From Streptantibioticus ferralitis (GTDB lineage Bacteria; Actinomycetota; Actinomycetes; Streptomycetales; Streptomycetaceae), in the NCBI RefSeq assembly GCF_029223525.1, contig NZ_JARHTQ010000013.1, forward strand, positions 124,001-188,000: DNA of 64,000 nucleotides. Reading direction: 5' to 3'. The position numbers and the translations under genes were made by a program. The notes beneath the pieces were generated by a model. The model had not been told where the DNA came from, did no database searches, and saw only the letters and a program-made list of their open reading frames with translations. Shown piece after piece: positions 16,900 through 26,287 of this stretch. Numbering within the stretch: position 1 is the stretch's first letter; every line of letters starts with the position of its first letter.

Positions 16900-17182
16900 A
16901 GCACTTCGTGCGTGGGAGGGACCCCCACCTCGGGGCAGCGCCCCTGGGCGCCCTCGTCTCACCGGCGGCCTCCTGTATGCGTTCTCCGCCTTGGGGTAAG
17001 CGGGTTGTGGTGCGGGGGTCTGGCGCTTGTGCCTTGGTCGTCCAACGGGCGTTCTTGTTTGGAGTTTCCTGTGTGGAAACGGTCCCCCGCATCAAAGTTG
17101 ACCAGTCCCGGGCCGACCGCGGGGCGTTTTTCCTCAAGAAGCCCTCGGATCGTCGACCAGCTCACCAGCCTTCACACCGCCT

Positions 17183-18325
17183 TCACCGCAGCACAACGAG
17201 GTCGTCGCGGTGCACGACCTCGCGCTCGTACGCGGGGCCGAGTTCCGCGGCGAGCTCTCTGGTGGAACGGCCGAGCAGCCTCGGCAGTTCCTTGGCGTCG
17301 AAGTTGACCAGACCGCGGGCGACGGCCCGGCCGGTCTCGTCCACCAGATCCACCGGGTCGCCCGCCGAGAAATGGCCCTCAACTCCGGTCAGTCCAGCGG
17401 GCAGCAGCGAGGTGCGCCGTTCCACGACCGCCTTGACCGCGCCGGCGTCCAGCCGCAGCGCGCCGCGCGGGCTCGACGCGTGCGCCAGCCACAGCAGCCG
17501 GTCCGCCGAGCGCTTGCCGGTGCGGTGGAACAGGGTGCCCGTCGGGCGCCCGGCCAGCGCGTCCGCGGCGTGCGTCGCCGAGGTGAGCACCACCGGGACA
17601 CCGGCTGCCGCGGCGATACGAGCCGCCTCCACCTTGGTCACCATGCCCCCGGTGCCAACCCCGGCCTTGCCCGCGCTGCCGATCGACACACCGTCGAGGT
17701 CCTCGGGGCCCGCCACCTCGTCGATCCGCTGGGCGCCCGGGCTGCGCGGATCGCCGTCGTACAGCCCGTCCACATCGGAGAGCAGCACCAGCAGGTCCGC
17801 GCGCACGAGGTGGGCGACGAGCGCCGCCAACCGGTCGTTGTCGCCGAACCGGATCTCGTCGGTGGCGACGGTGTCGTTCTCGTTGACGATCGGCAGGGCG
17901 CCCATGGCCAGCAGCTTGTCCAGGGTGCGGACGGCGTTGCGGTAGTGGGCCCGGCGGCTGACGTCGTCGGTGGTCAGCAGCACCTGGCCGACGCGGATCC
18001 CGTACCGTGCGAAGGACGCGGTGTAGCGGGCGACCAGCAGTCCCTGGCCGACGCTTGCGGCCGCCTGCTGCCGGGCCAGATCGCGCGGTCGTTTGGCCAG
18101 ACCCAGCGGAGCCAGCCCGGCGGCGATCGCACCCGAGGAGACCAGCACGATCTCCTTGCTGTCCCGGGACTTCGCCAGGACGTCCACCAGCGCGTCCACC
18201 CGGTCGGCGTCAAGGCCGCCCGCGGCGGTGGTCAGCGAGGACGAGCCGACCTTGACGACGACCCGGCGAGCGGTCGCCACATCGGCCCTGAAGCGTGCGT
18301 CCTGTCGCCCTACCACCGCGTGCAC
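17183..18325 (-). CDS. proB: Glutamate 5-kinase
   Basis: First step of proline synthesis: ATP-dependent phosphorylation of glutamate, normally feedback-inhibited by proline. The amino-acid kinase domain has VVVKVGSSSLT near residue 23, VSSGAIAAG (about 60), NENDTVATDEIRFGDND (about 148) and GTGGMVTKVEAA (about 218). A C-terminal PUA domain (about 285-375, GHFSAGDPVDLVDE) is present. The GTG at 18325 has GAAGG seven bases upstream; a second GTG three codons later is possible. It lies downstream of obgE in the same direction. Confidence 0.97.
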   Translation of the reverse strand: MHAVVGRQDARFRADVATARRVVVKVGSSSLTTAAGGLDADRVDALVDVLAKSRDSKEIVLVSSGAIAAGLAPLGLAKRPRDLARQQAAASVGQGLLVARYTASFARYGIRVGQVLLTTDDVSRRAHYRNAVRTLDKLLAMGALPIVNENDTVATDEIRFGDNDRLAALVAHLVRADLLVLLSDVDGLYDGDPRSPGAQRIDEVAGPEDLDGVSIGSAGKAGVGTGGMVTKVEAARIAAAAGVPVVLTSATHAADALAGRPTGTLFHRTGKRSADRLLWLAHASSPRGALRLDAGAVKAVVERRTSLLPAGLTGVEGHFSAGDPVDLVDETGRAVARGLVNFDAKELPRLLGRSTRELAAELGPAYEREVVHRDDLVVLR

Positions 18326-18428
18326 CCCACAACCTTCTGCTGGTCTCGGTCCGCCGTGCGCAATGTACGGGAAACAGCGGACCGTTCGCCTCCGAGTATC
18401 GAGGTGCGGAACACCTCGTGGCGCCGCC

Positions 18429-19862
18429 TCAGAACGGGTTGAACTCGTCGTACTCGCGCTGTGCGTCGTCGCGCTCGGCCTCGCGCTCCCTGCGGCGCTG
18501 GGCGGCGGGCCGCGGGGCCTCGAAGCGGTGGTCCTCACCACGGCGGCCGAGCATCTCGGCACCGGCGGCCAGCGAGGGCTCCCAGTCGAAGACGACCGCG
18601 TTGTCCTCCGGACCGATCACCACCTCGTCGCCCGCGCGGGCTCCGGCCTTCACCAACTCCTCTTCCACGCCAAGGCGGTTGAGCCGGTCGGCGAGGTAGC
18701 CGACGGCCTCGTCGTTGTTGAAGTCGGTCTGCCGGACCCAGCGTTCCGGCTTCTCACCGCGTACCCGGTAGAAGCCGTCCTCGGCGGTGACCGTGAAGCC
18801 CGCGTCGTCCACGGCCTGCGGGCGGATGACGATCCGGGTCGCCTCCTGGACCGGCTTGGCGGCCCGTGCCTCGGCGACGATGTTCGCCAGCGCGTAGGAC
18901 AGTTCCTTCAGCCCCTGCCGGGAGACCGCCGACACCTCGAAGACCTGGTAGCCGCGGGCCTGCAGGTCGGGACGGATCAGATCGGCGAGGTCCTGGCCGT
19001 CGGGAATGTCGACCTTGTTGAGCACGACGATCCGCGGCCGGTCCTCAAGACCGCCGTACTCGGCCAGTTCGGCCTCGATGACATCGAGGTCGGTGACCGG
19101 GTCGCGGTGCGACTCCAGCGTCGCGGTGTCCAGTACGTGCACCAGCACCGAGCAGCGCTCGACGTGCCGCAGGAACTCCAGGCCGAGGCCCTTGCCCTGG
19201 CTGGCGCCCGGGATCAGCCCGGGGACGTCGGCGATGGTGTAGACGGTCGCACCGGCCGTCACCACACCGAGGTTGGGCACCAGCGTGGTGAACGGGTAGT
19301 CGGCGATCTTCGGCTTGGCCGCGGAGAGCACCGAGATCAGCGACGACTTACCGGCGCTCGGGTAACCGACCAGCGCCACGTCGGCGACGGTCTTCAGCTC
19401 CAGGACGATGTCCTGCGACTGGCCGGGCTCGCCGAGCAGCGCGAAGCCAGGGGCCTTGCGGCGTGCCGAGGCCAGCGCGGCGTTGCCCAGACCGCCGCGA
19501 CCGCCCTGGGCCGCGATGAACGAGGTGCCGTGGCCGACCAGGTCGGCCAGCACGTTGCCCTGCGGGTCGAGGACGACGGTGCCGTCCGGGACCGGCAGGA
19601 CGAGGTCCTTGCCGTCGGCGCCGGAACGGTTGCCGCCCTCGCCGGGCTTGCCGTTGGTGGCCTTGCGGTGCGGGGAGTGGTGGTAGTCGATCAGGGTGGT
19701 GATGCCGGTGTCGACCACGAGGGTCACATCACCGCCACGGCCGCCGTTGCCGCCGTCCGGGCCGCCGAGCGGCTTGAACTTCTCCCGGTGCACGGAGGCA
19801 CAGCCGTGGCCTCCGCTACCCGCGGCGACATGCAGCTCGACGCGGTCCACGAAGGTGGTCAT
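18429..19862 (-). CDS. obgE: GTPase Obg/CgtA
   Basis: An essential GTPase that acts in 50S assembly and, in Streptomyces, is linked to the onset of differentiation. The 477 residues give the Gly-rich Obg fold (1-159, [18 protein letters not shown]), the G domain with [14 protein letters not shown] and NKVD, and the Obg C-terminal (OCT) domain ([18 protein letters not shown]). A charged tail ([19 protein letters not shown]) follows. It is the third gene of rplU-rpmA-obgE, with a strong hairpin in the gap after rpmA. Confidence 0.98.
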   Translation of the reverse strand: MTTFVDRVELHVAAGSGGHGCASVHREKFKPLGGPDGGNGGRGGDVTLVVDTGITTLIDYHHSPHRKATNGKPGEGGNRSGADGKDLVLPVPDGTVVLDPQGNVLADLVGHGTSFIAAQGGRGGLGNAALASARRKAPGFALLGEPGQSQDIVLELKTVADVALVGYPSAGKSSLISVLSAAKPKIADYPFTTLVPNLGVVTAGATVYTIADVPGLIPGASQGKGLGLEFLRHVERCSVLVHVLDTATLESHRDPVTDLDVIEAELAEYGGLEDRPRIVVLNKVDIPDGQDLADLIRPDLQARGYQVFEVSAVSRQGLKELSYALANIVAEARAAKPVQEATRIVIRPQAVDDAGFTVTAEDGFYRVRGEKPERWVRQTDFNNDEAVGYLADRLNRLGVEEELVKAGARAGDEVVIGPEDNAVVFDWEPSLAAGAEMLGRRGEDHRFEAPRPAAQRRREREAERDDAQREYDEFNPF

Positions 19863-19899
19863 GGTCTGCTCCTCCTAGGGATGTCTACGGTTCGCAACG

Positions 19900-19952
19900 C
19901 ATCGAGGGCGGACCCGCTTCCCGGTACGGGAAACGGCGGTCCGCCCTCGATG
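19900..19952 (-). terminator. Nested hairpin between rpmA and obgE
   Basis: A perfect 15-bp outer stem (19900-19914 with 19938-19952) encloses a second 6-bp inverted repeat, TTCCCG/CGGGAA. There is no U-run. Because the genes on both sides are normally cotranscribed, it may be a partial terminator, an mRNA-stabilising end or a processing site rather than a full stop, letting ribosomal-protein mRNA exceed obgE mRNA. Confidence 0.65.
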
Positions 19953-20031
19953 TGTCGCTAGGTGTCGCTCTACAGCGGCTGATCGTCCGGGTTGCCATCC
20001 CTCGCAGGGCGATGGACGGTAACGCGGCTAC

Positions 20032-20289
20032 TTACTCAGCGACCGGAACGATGTTCACGACCTTGCGGCCACGGCTGGTGCCGAACTCGACCGCACCGGC
20101 GGCGAGGGCGAACAGCGTGTCGTCGCCACCACGGCCCACGTTCAGGCCCGGGTGGAAGTGGGTGCCGCGCTGGCGGACCAGGATCTCACCGGCGTTGACG
20201 GCCTGGCCGCCGAAGCGCTTGACGCCGAGCCGCTGAGCGTTGGAGTCGCGACCGTTCCGGGTGGACGATGCGCCCTTCTTGTGTGCCAT
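20032..20289 (-). CDS. rpmA: 50S ribosomal protein L27
   Basis: An 85-residue protein with the conserved N-terminus [16 protein letters not shown] and the core [23 protein letters not shown]27 lies near the peptidyl-transferase centre. The start is fixed by this N-terminus; there is no Firmicutes-type N-terminal extension that would need cleavage. Follows rplU by 14 bp. Confidence 0.99.
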   Translation of the reverse strand: MAHKKGASSTRNGRDSNAQRLGVKRFGGQAVNAGEILVRQRGTHFHPGLNVGRGGDDTLFALAAGAVEFGTSRGRKVVNIVPVAE

Positions 20290-20303
20290 CTCTCCTCAGT
20301 CCC

Positions 20304-20624
20304 TTACTTCGCAGCCGTGGGGATGCCGGTGATCTTCAGCGCCGTGTACTGCTGGCGGTGACCCTGGCGCCGGCGGTAGCCGGTCTTGTTCTTGTACCGA
20401 AGGATGTCGATCTTGGCACCCTTGTGGTGGTCCACGACCTCGGCCTGGACCTTCACGCCCGCCAGGACCCACGGGTCGCTGGTGACGGCGTCGCCGTCGA
20501 CAACGAGCAGGGTCGAGAGCTCGACCGTGTCGCCAACCTTGTGGGTGGGAAGCTTGTCAACCTCAACGATGTCGCCCACAGCAACCTTGTGCTGGCGACC
20601 ACCGCTACGCACGATTGCGTACAA
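20304..20624 (-). CDS. rplU: 50S ribosomal protein L21, probable TTG start
   Basis: A 106-residue protein, [17 protein letters not shown] at the N-terminus and [16 protein letters not shown] near the C-terminus, which binds 23S rRNA. Members begin M-Y-A-I-V; the codon before Tyr here is TTG (20622-20624), with a purine-rich GAGAGTGAG upstream, so TTG is the likely start. A GTG four codons earlier is the alternative. First gene of rplU-rpmA-obgE. Confidence 0.96.
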   Translation of the reverse strand: MYAIVRSGGRQHKVAVGDIVEVDKLPTHKVGDTVELSTLLVVDGDAVTSDPWVLAGVKVQAEVVDHHKGAKIDILRYKNKTGYRRRQGHRQQYTALKITGIPTAAK

Positions 20625-21009
20625 CGCGGATCTCACTCTCTCGCTCGAAATGACACTCCTGATGCCAGCTCGCACGTCTCGTAACATCGCACGAGACGTG
20701 ATGTGTGAGCCTCTCCCGACGACGCGGGAGGGATTTGCTCCGGAGTGGGCGCAGAAACGCCGAAGGTCAAGGTTACGGGGCGCCCTCCCGGCGGGTCAAA
20801 CCGGGGTTGCCCAGCCGGCCGCGCCTGGCCGTAGCCACCACGTCCGGCGGGGCGCGGCACCGCCGTGCACCGGCCGGGTCTCGCGCTCGCGGCCCGGTGC
20901 GGCAACGAAGCCGCCCCCGCCCGGGGACGAACCCTGGACGGGGGCGGTGCGCACGTAGAGGCAGGTGGGCGGGAAGAGTCCCGCCGCACCCACGTACCCC
21001 GCCGCAGCC
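20625..21009. other. Gap between rne and rplU, with rne terminator
   Basis: About 385 bp without a gene. Near the rne end a hairpin, stem CCGCCCCCG/CGGGGGCGG (20911-20919 with 20939-20947), should end rne transcripts. The part closer to rplU must hold the promoter of the ribosomal-protein operon, but I see no clear -10/-35 pair. ORFs here have no recognisable product. Confidence 0.5.
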
Positions 21010-24000
21010 TTACGACTCGTCGCCGCCCGAAGCCGCCGCGGCCTTCTTGGCAGCGGACTTCTTCGCCGTGGTCGCCTTCTTGGCGGTGGTCGTCTTCTTG
21101 GCCGCGGTCTTCTTCGCCGTGGTCGTCTTCTTGACCGCGGTCTTCTTCGCCGCCACCTTCTTGGTCGCGGTCTTCCGCGCCGCCCGCTTCTTGGGCGCCG
21201 CCTCCTCCGCGGTCTCCTCCTCGGCCGCCGGCGCGGCCGGGACGACCACCACGGCCGCGTCACCCGAGGCGGGCGGCGGGCCCGCGGGAGCCGACGCCTT
21301 ACGGGCGCGCCGACGCGGACGTACCGGCTCCGGCTCGACCGCCTCAGCGGCCGGTGCGGCCTCAGCCGATGCCGCCTCGGCCTCCGGCGCCTCCGCGGCG
21401 GGTGCCGACGGGACCACGATGACCTCCGCCGCCGCCGCTTCCTCCGCGGCCTTGGGCGAGCCCGCGGGCGCCGTCGCCTTACGGGCGCGGCGACGCGGAC
21501 GTACCGGCTCGGGCGCGGCCTCGGGCTCAGGCACCACCGGCGCGGGGGCCGAAGCCGGGATGACGACCTCCGCCTCCGCCGGTTCCTCCACCGGTTTCGG
21601 CGAACCCGCCGGAGCGCTCGCGGCACGCGTCGCCCGCCGACGGCCGCGCGGAGCAGCGGCGGCGGCCTCCGCCTCGGCCGGGCTGCCGAACCACTCCTCG
21701 TCACCACCGATCGCGGGCACCAGCTCGTGCTCGGTGACCTCGACCGGCTCGACCACCTCGGCCGCCTCCACGACCTCGGCCTCAGGCAGCGCGGCGGCCG
21801 CACGGCCCTTCTTCTTGCGCTTGCCGCCGCCACCGGTGGTCGTGGCCTGGTCCATGTGGACGATGACGCCGCGCCCGTTGCAGTGCACGCAGGTCTCGGA
21901 GAACGACTCCAGCAGGCCCTGGCCGACCCGCTTGCGGGTCATCTGGATCAGCCCCAGCGAGGTGACCTCGGCCACCTGGTGCTTGGTGCGGTCCCGGCCC
22001 AGGCACTCCAGCAGCCGTCGCATGACCAGGTCCCGGTTGGACTCCAGCACCATGTCGATGAAGTCGATCACGATGATGCCGCCGAGGTCGCGCAGCCGCA
22101 GCTGGCGCACGATCTCCTCGGCCGCCTCCAGGTTGTTCCTGGTGACCGTCTCCTCCAGGTTGCCGCCCTGGCCGGTGAACTTGCCGGTGTTGACGTCGAT
22201 GACGACCATCGCCTCGGTCCGGTCGATCACCAGCGAACCGCCGGACGGCAGCCAGACCTTGCGGTCCAGCGCCTTCAGCAGCTGCTCGTCGATCCGGTAC
22301 GTGGCGAAGACGTCGACGTCCGACGTCCACTTCTGCAGCCGGTCCACCAGGTCGGGCGCGACGTTGGAGACGTAACCGTGGATCGTCTCCCACGCGTTGT
22401 CGCCACTGATGATGACCTTGGAGAAGTCCTCGTTGAAGATGTCGCGGACGACCCGGACGGTCATGTCCGGCTCGCCGTACAGCAGCGTCGGAGCGTTGCC
22501 GTTCTTCGCCTTCTTCTGGATCTCTTCCCACTGCGCCTGCAGCCGCTCCACGTCGCGCCGCAGCTCGTCCTCGCTCGCGCCCTCGGCGGCGGTGCGCACG
22601 ATGACGCCCGCGTCCTCGGGGACGATCTTCTTGAGGATCTGCTTCAGCCGCGCCCGCTCGGTGTCCGGGAGCTTGCGGCTGATGCCGGTCATCGAGCCCT
22701 CGGGCACATAGACCAGGTAGCGGCCGGGCAGCGAGACCTGGCTGGTCAGCCGGGCGCCCTTGTGGCCGATCGGGTCCTTGGTGACCTGGACCAGCACCGA
22801 CTGGCCGGACTTCAGCGCGGACTCGATACGGCGCGGACCGCCCGCGAGGCCCAGCGCCTCGAAGTTGACCTCGCCCGCGTAGAGCACGGCGTTACGGCCC
22901 TTGCCGATGTCGACGAAGGCTGCCTCCATCGACGGCAGCACGTTCTGGACCTTGCCCAGGTAGACGTTGCCGACGTAGGAGGTGGCCTGCTCCTTGTTGA
23001 CGAAGTGCTCGACCAGCACATCGTCCTCAAGGACACCGATCTGGGTGCGCTCGCCACTCTCGCGGACCACCATCACCCGCTCGACGGCCTCACGGCGGGC
23101 CAGGAACTCGGCCTCCGTGATGATCGGCACCCGGCGACGGCCCTGTTCACGGCCCTCGCGACGACGCTGCTTCTTCGCTTCGAGACGGGTCGAGCCCTTG
23201 ATGGACTGCACCTCGTCGGACGGCTCTTCCTTCTTCTTGCGCGGCTCGCGGATCTTGACGACGGTGCGCACCCCGTCCTCGTCGCCCGCGGGCTCCGGCT
23301 CGCCGGCCGCGTCTCCGCTGCGGCGACGACGGCGCCGGCGACGACGGCTGGTGCTGGTGCCGTACTCGGTCTCCTCGTCCTCGGCCTCGGGCTCCTCCTC
23401 GCCCTCAGCGGCCTCGGTCTCGGACTCCTCCTCGCCCTCGGCCTCGGCCGCCTCGCCACGACGGCGGCGACGGCCACCACGGCGGCGGCGACGGGACGGG
23501 CGCTCGCCGGTCTCGTCCTCGTGCTCGGCCTCCGGTTCCGCCTCCTCTTCGGCGGTCTCCTCGGCGGTCTCCTCAGCGGCCTTCGGCTCCTCGGCGGGGG
23601 CCGTCTCCTCAGCGGTGGCCCGACGGCGGCGACGGCGGCGCGGAGCGGTCTCCAGCTCCTCTTCCTCGTCGTGGGCAGCGGCGGCCGGGGCGGCCTCGGG
23701 AGCGGTGAAGACCGGGGGCTGGAAGACGGCCGTGGGCGGCCGGACGGCGCGGCGACGGCCGCGTACCGGCTCCTCCGAGACGTCCTCCTCGGCCGCCATG
23801 GACGCCAGCGGCTCCTTCACCTCGTCGTCCGTGTCGGCGAACGAGGGCGCACCGGCCGGCGCGGTGGCCTTACGGGTCGCACGGCGGCGGGTGGGCTGCG
23901 GGGCCTCCTCGGCCTCGGTGGCAGCCTCGGCGGGCGCGGGCTCCGGCTCGGACTCCTTGGGGGCGAGAGCACCGGGCTTCAGGCGCCGCGAGTCGTCGGA

Positions 24001-24504
24001 CACCTCGGCGGCGACGCGCTTGCGGGTGCGGCGAGTGCGCTGCGGGGCCTCCACGGCCTCCGCGGCCGTCTCAGCGGGCGCCGCCTCCGCTGGAGCGGCG
24101 GCCTTACGGGTGGCGCGGCGGCGCGGCGTACGCGCGGGCGCGGCCTCAGCCTCGGGCTGCGGCTCCGGCCCGGCAGCCTCCGCGGCCTCGGCGGACTTCG
24201 GCGGGCCCGCGGGCGCGGTGGCCTTGCGGGTCGCACGGCGGCGGGTGGTGGCACGCGCGGGCGCGGCCTCGCCCGGCTCCGCGGCGGCGGGCGGCTCGTC
24301 GGCGGGCCTTTCCGGGGTGCTCTTGGCGCTCTCGGTGCTCTGGGTGTCCTCGGCGGACGCGGCCACCGGTGGGCCGGCCGGACGCGACGCGGCCCTGCGC
24401 CGACGGCGGGGAGCCGCCGGGGTCTGGGATTCGGCGCTCACGCCCGAATCGTTGCTGTTCGACGCCTCGGGCGTCGTGTTGCCGGGCTCGGGGGTATCGA
24501 GCAT
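21010..24504 (-). CDS. rne: Ribonuclease E/G with long disordered arms
   Basis: The main mRNA-decay and rRNA-processing endonuclease. About 1,164 residues from the ATG at 24504 (MLDTPEPGN), which has GGGAG about nine bases upstream; the frame stays open 22 codons further. The first ~480 residues are Ala/Glu/Arg-rich with recurring RRRATRKATAPAG-type units. The catalytic core has the S1 part (SYVGNVYLGKVQNVLPSMEA), the metal-binding aspartates in MVVIDVNTGKF and IIVIDFIDM, and the zinc-link CVHCNGRG. After it comes another ~290-residue arm with PVRPRRRARK repeats and a KKTA-type lysine tail. Actinobacterial RNase E proteins carry the core centrally, flanked by such arms, which are likely scaffolds for RNA or partner proteins. 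Confidence 0.96.
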   Translation of the reverse strand: MLDTPEPGNTTPEASNSNDSGVSAESQTPAAPRRRRRAASRPAGPPVAASAEDTQSTESAKSTPERPADEPPAAAEPGEAAPARATTRRRATRKATAPAGPPKSAEAAEAAGPEPQPEAEAAPARTPRRRATRKAAAPAEAAPAETAAEAVEAPQRTRRTRKRVAAEVSDDSRRLKPGALAPKESEPEPAPAEAATEAEEAPQPTRRRATRKATAPAGAPSFADTDDEVKEPLASMAAEEDVSEEPVRGRRRAVRPPTAVFQPPVFTAPEAAPAAAAHDEEEELETAPRRRRRRRATAEETAPAEEPKAAEETAEETAEEEAEPEAEHEDETGERPSRRRRRGGRRRRRGEAAEAEGEEESETEAAEGEEEPEAEDEETEYGTSTSRRRRRRRRRSGDAAGEPEPAGDEDGVRTVVKIREPRKKKEEPSDEVQSIKGSTRLEAKKQRRREGREQGRRRVPIITEAEFLARREAVERVMVVRESGERTQIGVLEDDVLVEHFVNKEQATSYVGNVYLGKVQNVLPSMEAAFVDIGKGRNAVLYAGEVNFEALGLAGGPRRIESALKSGQSVLVQVTKDPIGHKGARLTSQVSLPGRYLVYVPEGSMTGISRKLPDTERARLKQILKKIVPEDAGVIVRTAAEGASEDELRRDVERLQAQWEEIQKKAKNGNAPTLLYGEPDMTVRVVRDIFNEDFSKVIISGDNAWETIHGYVSNVAPDLVDRLQKWTSDVDVFATYRIDEQLLKALDRKVWLPSGGSLVIDRTEAMVVIDVNTGKFTGQGGNLEETVTRNNLEAAEEIVRQLRLRDLGGIIVIDFIDMVLESNRDLVMRRLLECLGRDRTKHQVAEVTSLGLIQMTRKRVGQGLLESFSETCVHCNGRGVIVHMDQATTTGGGGKRKKKGRAAAALPEAEVVEAAEVVEPVEVTEHELVPAIGGDEEWFGSPAEAEAAAAAPRGRRRATRAASAPAGSPKPVEEPAEAEVVIPASAPAPVVPEPEAAPEPVRPRRRARKATAPAGSPKAAEEAAAAEVIVVPSAPAAEAPEAEAASAEAAPAAEAVEPEPVRPRRRARKASAPAGPPPASGDAAVVVVPAAPAAEEETAEEAAPKKRAARKTATKKVAAKKTAVKKTTTAKKTAAKKTTTAKKATTAKKSAAKKAAAASGGDES

Positions 24505-24754
24505 GCGGGCATATCTCCCGTCGCGCTCCCGGGCGCCGCGCTCTGATCCGGCTGCGGGCCGCTGCTTCACGGCTCCGCTGCCCGGGGCGCGGGCGCCACA
24601 CGGGAGCTGTTGTCTCGCTCGCCGGGTCCGTCCTTTTGGCCGGGACCGGCGAAAGTCTCCTGGTCAGCGCGTCTCCGGACGCTGGGCCCCTGACTGCCCG
24701 GGGTGGGCAGAGAGGGCGGCTCCCTGGCGCATCGGCGACACGTCGACGACGGTC

Positions 24755-25582
24755 CTACGCGGAACCACCCGGCACCGTCGCAACGGACAGCCCGTCGGCC
24801 GTGGGTAGGACGGCCGTGGCGGCGTCGCGGTCTGGCGCGAACGGATCGGTCACCGTGCCGGTCTCCTCGTCAAGCGGCCCCTGCGCCAGCCTGGTCACCG
24901 CTGCGGGGACCGGCGGCGCGAGGTCGGCCGTCGAACGGAGGCCGGACAGGACGTCGTCGGGTCGTACGGCAGGTGTCAGATGCCGAACAACCAGCCGCAG
25001 TATCGCACAGCTACCGCGCCCCGGCCTATCGGCACTCTGTTCTACGGATGCCATCACGTCGTCGACCGCCTGCTGCGACGGTTCCTGCGGCACCACCGCA
25101 AGCTCCGTCACGGCGCCGCGCGCGTCGAAGGTCCGTACACCGTTTTTCGTAGTACGCCGGACCTCAACGCTCTCGGCGGCGAGGAACGTGTCCACCGCCC
25201 GCTGCGCCTCGGAGGGCTCAACGCCATCCAGCCGCAGCTGCCACACCGAAGCCTCCAACCGGTCGGCGAGGCCGGAGGTGTGCGCCTCCACCGCGTCGAT
25301 CACGTCAAGGCCGGGCGGCAGCGACTCATCGAGCAGCACCCGTAGCTTCTCAGGGTCACGCGGTGCGCTGAGGGCGATCTCCAGGTACTCGGCCTCGCTG
25401 GCGACGCCGGTTGGCGCCGCGTTCGCGTAGCTGACCTTGGGGTGCGGGGTGAAACCCGCCGAGTACGCCATGGGCACCTCGGCGCGGCGCAACGCCCGCT
25501 CGAACGCGCGCTGGAAATCGCGGTGGCTGGTGAACCGGAGGCGTCCGCGCTTGGTGTAGCGCAGTCGAATGCGCTGCACCAC
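24755..25582 (-). CDS. DUF2344 (TIGR03936) protein, radical-SAM-linked
   Basis: 275 residues starting VQRIRLRYTKRGRLRFTSHRDF (GTG at 25582 or 25579), with AGFTPHPKVSYANAAPTGV near residue 42 and SEAEYLEIALS following. In most bacteria this domain is encoded directly after, or fused to, a B12-binding radical-SAM protein. Here that partner is present (27727-29679), but about 2.1 kb of unrelated sequence lies between. The shared target is unknown; RNA or tRNA modification has been supposed. A conserved core and a normal length suggest it still works. Confidence 0.9.
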   Translation of the reverse strand: MVQRIRLRYTKRGRLRFTSHRDFQRAFERALRRAEVPMAYSAGFTPHPKVSYANAAPTGVASEAEYLEIALSAPRDPEKLRVLLDESLPPGLDVIDAVEAHTSGLADRLEASVWQLRLDGVEPSEAQRAVDTFLAAESVEVRRTTKNGVRTFDARGAVTELAVVPQEPSQQAVDDVMASVEQSADRPGRGSCAILRLVVRHLTPAVRPDDVLSGLRSTADLAPPVPAAVTRLAQGPLDEETGTVTDPFAPDRDAATAVLPTADGLSVATVPGGSA

Positions 25583-25693
25583 GGGTGCGGGCGGTGGGCC
25601 TTCGGGCTGTCGCTTGCCCAGTGTCGTTCAGTCCTTCATGAGAGCCGTCGTACGTCTTTCAAGGGTACGCGGCCGGGGCGCCCCACATGGACT

Positions 25694-25909
25694 TCAGTCC
25701 AGCGATCCGGGTTCGGCCGGCCAGCGGGTCCTGAGCTCGGTGTGCTGGGCGATGGTCTCGAAGTCGCGGTCGTAGTGGAGGAGGGTGAGGCCGTGGTCGA
25801 GCGCGGTGACCGCGACCAGCAGGTTGACCGGCGGCACGGATCGGTGGCAGCCCGACTCGGTCTGCTTCCGCTGTACGGCCTTGGCCCGCGACCACGGCAC
25901 CTCGCTCAT
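25694..25909 (-). pseudogene. Truncated VapC-type PIN-domain toxin
   Basis: The last ~70 residues match the second half of PIN toxins: VPWSRAKAVQRK, then HRSVPPVNLLVAVTALDHGL and TLLHYDRDFETIAQHTEL, ending RWPAEPGSLD. Intact VapC proteins have about 130 residues and begin with a metal-binding Asp in a hydrophobic strand; that half is absent, and the frame upstream is unrelated. No VapB-like antitoxin is next to it. It is most likely a dead remnant. Confidence 0.75.
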
Positions 25910-26062
25910 GACGCGGACAACACAGCTTGAGCCGTGCCCCGCTTTCACGAACGTGACGTCGAAAGCCCGCGTGGAGCGGCGCATGAGGCCGAGACGGCCA
26001 ACTGCGCTGCGGGCCGCTGGCAGATCACGCGGGCGACAGACCCGTCTGCATTGGCGCCACTG

Positions 26063-26287
26063 TCACAGGGCACCGCCGGCCCGCTTCACCCGGACGTCTT
26101 CGGCTGTCAGCGCCTTACCGCCGATGGCCCACGCGCCGCTGGGCGTCTCGGTGATCAAGACATGGGTCGACGGCCGCAGTGCTTCGCCCTCGATGGCGAT
26201 CACCGCTTCGGAGACCTTTTCGACCAACTGTCGCTTCTCTTCGGGCGTGAACGCTCCTGCGATCACCCTGATGTCGACGAACGGCAT
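26063..26287 (-). CDS. 4-oxalocrotonate tautomerase family protein
   Basis: A 74-residue tautomerase. The ATG at 26287 has GAGGGG eight bases upstream and gives MPFVDIRVIAGAFTPEEK, so processing of Met exposes the catalytic Pro1. The chain length and pattern (FTPEEKRQLVEKVSEAV, TETPSGAWAIGGKAL) are typical. Members isomerise keto-enol compounds in aromatic degradation or act on related substrates; no degradation genes are nearby, so the substrate is open. It is the only gene in this accessory stretch that looks intact. Confidence 0.88.
   Translation of the reverse strand: MPFVDIRVIAGAFTPEEKRQLVEKVSEAVIAIEGEALRPSTHVLITETPSGAWAIGGKALTAEDVRVKRAGGAL

Noticed and set aside
17183-18562. Longer proB reading from a start at 18562
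   Set aside because: The extra 79 residues overlap the obgE 3' end and are Ser/Thr/Arg-rich with no similarity to glutamate kinases. The GTG at 18325 has a ribosome site and starts at the family N-terminus.
20965-24546. A 1,193-residue plus-strand ORF opposite rne
   Set aside because: Antisense shadow of the Ala/Glu/Arg repeats of RNase E, giving low-complexity Leu/Gly/Arg strings. It has no ribosome site and no recognisable domain.
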